Assembly: GCA_023512665.1 (NCBI GenBank)
Contig: JAILZC010000081.1
Span: forward strand, 1-5,411
DNA: 5,411 bases
DNA from: Candidatus Bipolaricaulota bacterium
Lineage (GTDB): Bacteria > Bipolaricaulota > Bipolaricaulia > RBG-16-55-9 > DRXL01
Reading direction: 5' to 3'
Each line of letters begins with the position of its first letter. The first letter of the stretch is position 1. Under the pieces are notes generated by a model. That model searched no databases. It was not told where the DNA came from and saw only the letters and a program-made list of their open reading frames with translations. The position numbers and the translations under genes are program-made. Of this stretch, positions 4,608-5,411 are shown piece by piece.

Positions 4608-5411
4608 AACGGGATATTGCCGTGCTTCTTCCAGGGGTTGACATCGCGCTTGGTCTCCAGCATCTCTAAAGATTTAATCAAGATCGGGCGGGTCTGGGCC
4701 GGCTCGATCACGTCGTCCACATAGCCGCGCTCCGCCGCGCTGTAGGGGTTGGCAAAGCGTTCGATGTACTCTTGGACGAGTCTCTCTTCGAGCTCGTGGG
4801 GGTTGCTCGCCTGCTCGATCTCTTTTCTGTAAATGATCTCGACGGCCCCTTGGGGACCCATGACGGCAATCTCGGCGGTCGGCCAGGCAAAGTTAAAATC
4901 CCCACGGATGTGTTTGCTGCTCATCACGTCGTAGGCCCCGCCGTAGGCCTTTCTCACGATCACGGTGACCTTGGGGACGGTCGCCTCGGCGAACGCATAG
5001 AGCAACTTCGCGCCGTGCCGGATGATCCCGTTCCATTCTTGATCCGTCCCCGGCAGAAACCCCGGTACGTCCACAAACGTTATCAGAGGGATATTGAAGC
5101 AATCACAGAATCTCACAAAGCGCGCGGCTTTGACCGAAGCGTTGATGTCCAGCACCCCGGCGAGGTGGGCCGGCTGGTTGGCCACGATCCCCACCGAGCG
5201 CCCCCCAAGCCGCGCAAAACCGACCACGATATTCTGCGCCCACTCTTTGTGTACCTCGAGAAAGACTCCATCGTCTACGATATGTTCGATGACCTGCTTG
5301 ATGTCATAGGGTTTAGCAGATTCGGGGACGATCTCGTTGAGATCGGGGTCGGTGCGATCTGGGGGATCATCGCAAGGGATGTGTGGGGAGAGCTCACGAT
5401 TGTTCTGGGGG
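4604..5411 (-). CDS. pccB: Acyl-CoA (propionyl-CoA type) carboxylase beta subunit, C-terminal part
   Basis: This subunit transfers the carboxyl group from biotin to an acyl-CoA in the cytoplasm. The frame is open to the right window edge: 61 more codons lie upstream of the GTG at 5227 (including [12 protein letters not shown] and [20 protein letters not shown]), so that GTG is internal and the 5' end lies outside. 268 residues are visible, about half of a usual 510-530-residue protein, covering the second carboxyltransferase domain. Signatures are [47 protein letters not shown] and [19 protein letters not shown], and the end [10 protein letters not shown] is typical of PccB. From memory, the Asp of GGAYD (4928-4930) equals S. 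coelicolor PccB Asp422, linked to propionyl-CoA preference. The close relative MmdA (methylmalonyl-CoA decarboxylase alpha) is the main alternative. No biotin carboxylase or biotin carrier gene is in view. NfeD starts 67 bases downstream on the same strand. Confidence 0.93.
   Translation of the reverse strand, partial: PQNNRELSPHIPCDDPPDRTDPDLNEIVPESAKPYDIKQVIEHIVDDGVFLEVHKEWAQNIVVGFARLGGRSVGIVANQPAHLAGVLDINASVKAARFVRFCDCFNIPLITFVDVPGFLPGTDQEWNGIIRHGAKLLYAFAEATVPKVTVIVRKAYGGAYDVMSSKHIRGDFNFAWPTAEIAVMGPQGAVEIIYRKEIEQASNPHELEERLVQEYIERFANPYSAAERGYVDDVIEPAQTRPILIKSLEMLETKRDVNPWKKHGNIPL

Noticed and set aside
4438..4644. Extension of the proximal NfeD frame up to 4644
   Set aside because: It would overlap the carboxyltransferase end, and the good Shine-Dalgarno site points to the ATG at 4536.
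4604..5227. GTG at 5227 as the start of the carboxyltransferase
   Set aside because: 61 further in-frame codons to the window edge read as typical PccB sequence, so this is an internal valine.

Overview
The window is GC-rich bacterial chromosome (roughly 60% G+C by eye) with five densely packed genes or gene remnants in two opposed groups. The proteins are clearly bacterial (trigger factor, ClpP, NfeD/flotillin pair, biotin-dependent carboxyltransferase). Nothing fixes the phylum. The style of the intergenic repeats and the mixed gene content suggest an uncultivated or environmental lineage, but that is only an impression.

Left part, plus strand (1-1865): the 3' end of the trigger factor gene tig, cut by the window edge, then clpP for the Clp protease peptidase. 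This follows the common tig-clpP order, but clpX does not follow. Each gene is followed by one copy of an imperfect palindrome built from CACGGA-type units (1146-1230 and 1864-1956). Both copies start exactly on the stop codon of the gene before them. The second copy also ends on the stop codon of the gene coming from the other side.

Right part, minus strand (1955-5411), in transcription order: the C-terminal part of an acyl-CoA (propionyl-CoA type) carboxyltransferase, cut by the window edge; a NfeD-like membrane protein gene; a 523-residue flotillin; and a 162-residue protein with a Cys...His-x-x-Cys pattern like the zinc site of beta-carbonic anhydrases. Gaps are 67 and 15 bases, then a TGATG stop/start overlap, so the group looks like one operon. 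NfeD plus flotillin is a known membrane-microdomain pair. The carboxylase and the possible carbonic anhydrase relative could be linked through bicarbonate, but that link is inferred.

The most striking observation is that the NfeD gene is split by a single in-frame TAG at 4438-4440. The reading frame and the family similarity continue unbroken on both sides, and read straight through it would have a normal family length (168 codons). It may be a recent nonsense mutation, a readthrough site or a sequence error. tig ends with TAG at a plausible C-terminus, so TAG is probably a normal stop in this genome. Other points are a much reduced PPIase domain in trigger factor, four 11-residue repeats in the flotillin coiled coil, and the stop-codon-abutting palindromes. 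There is no gene-free stretch longer than about 115 bases, and I see no RNA gene, insertion sequence or CRISPR array.
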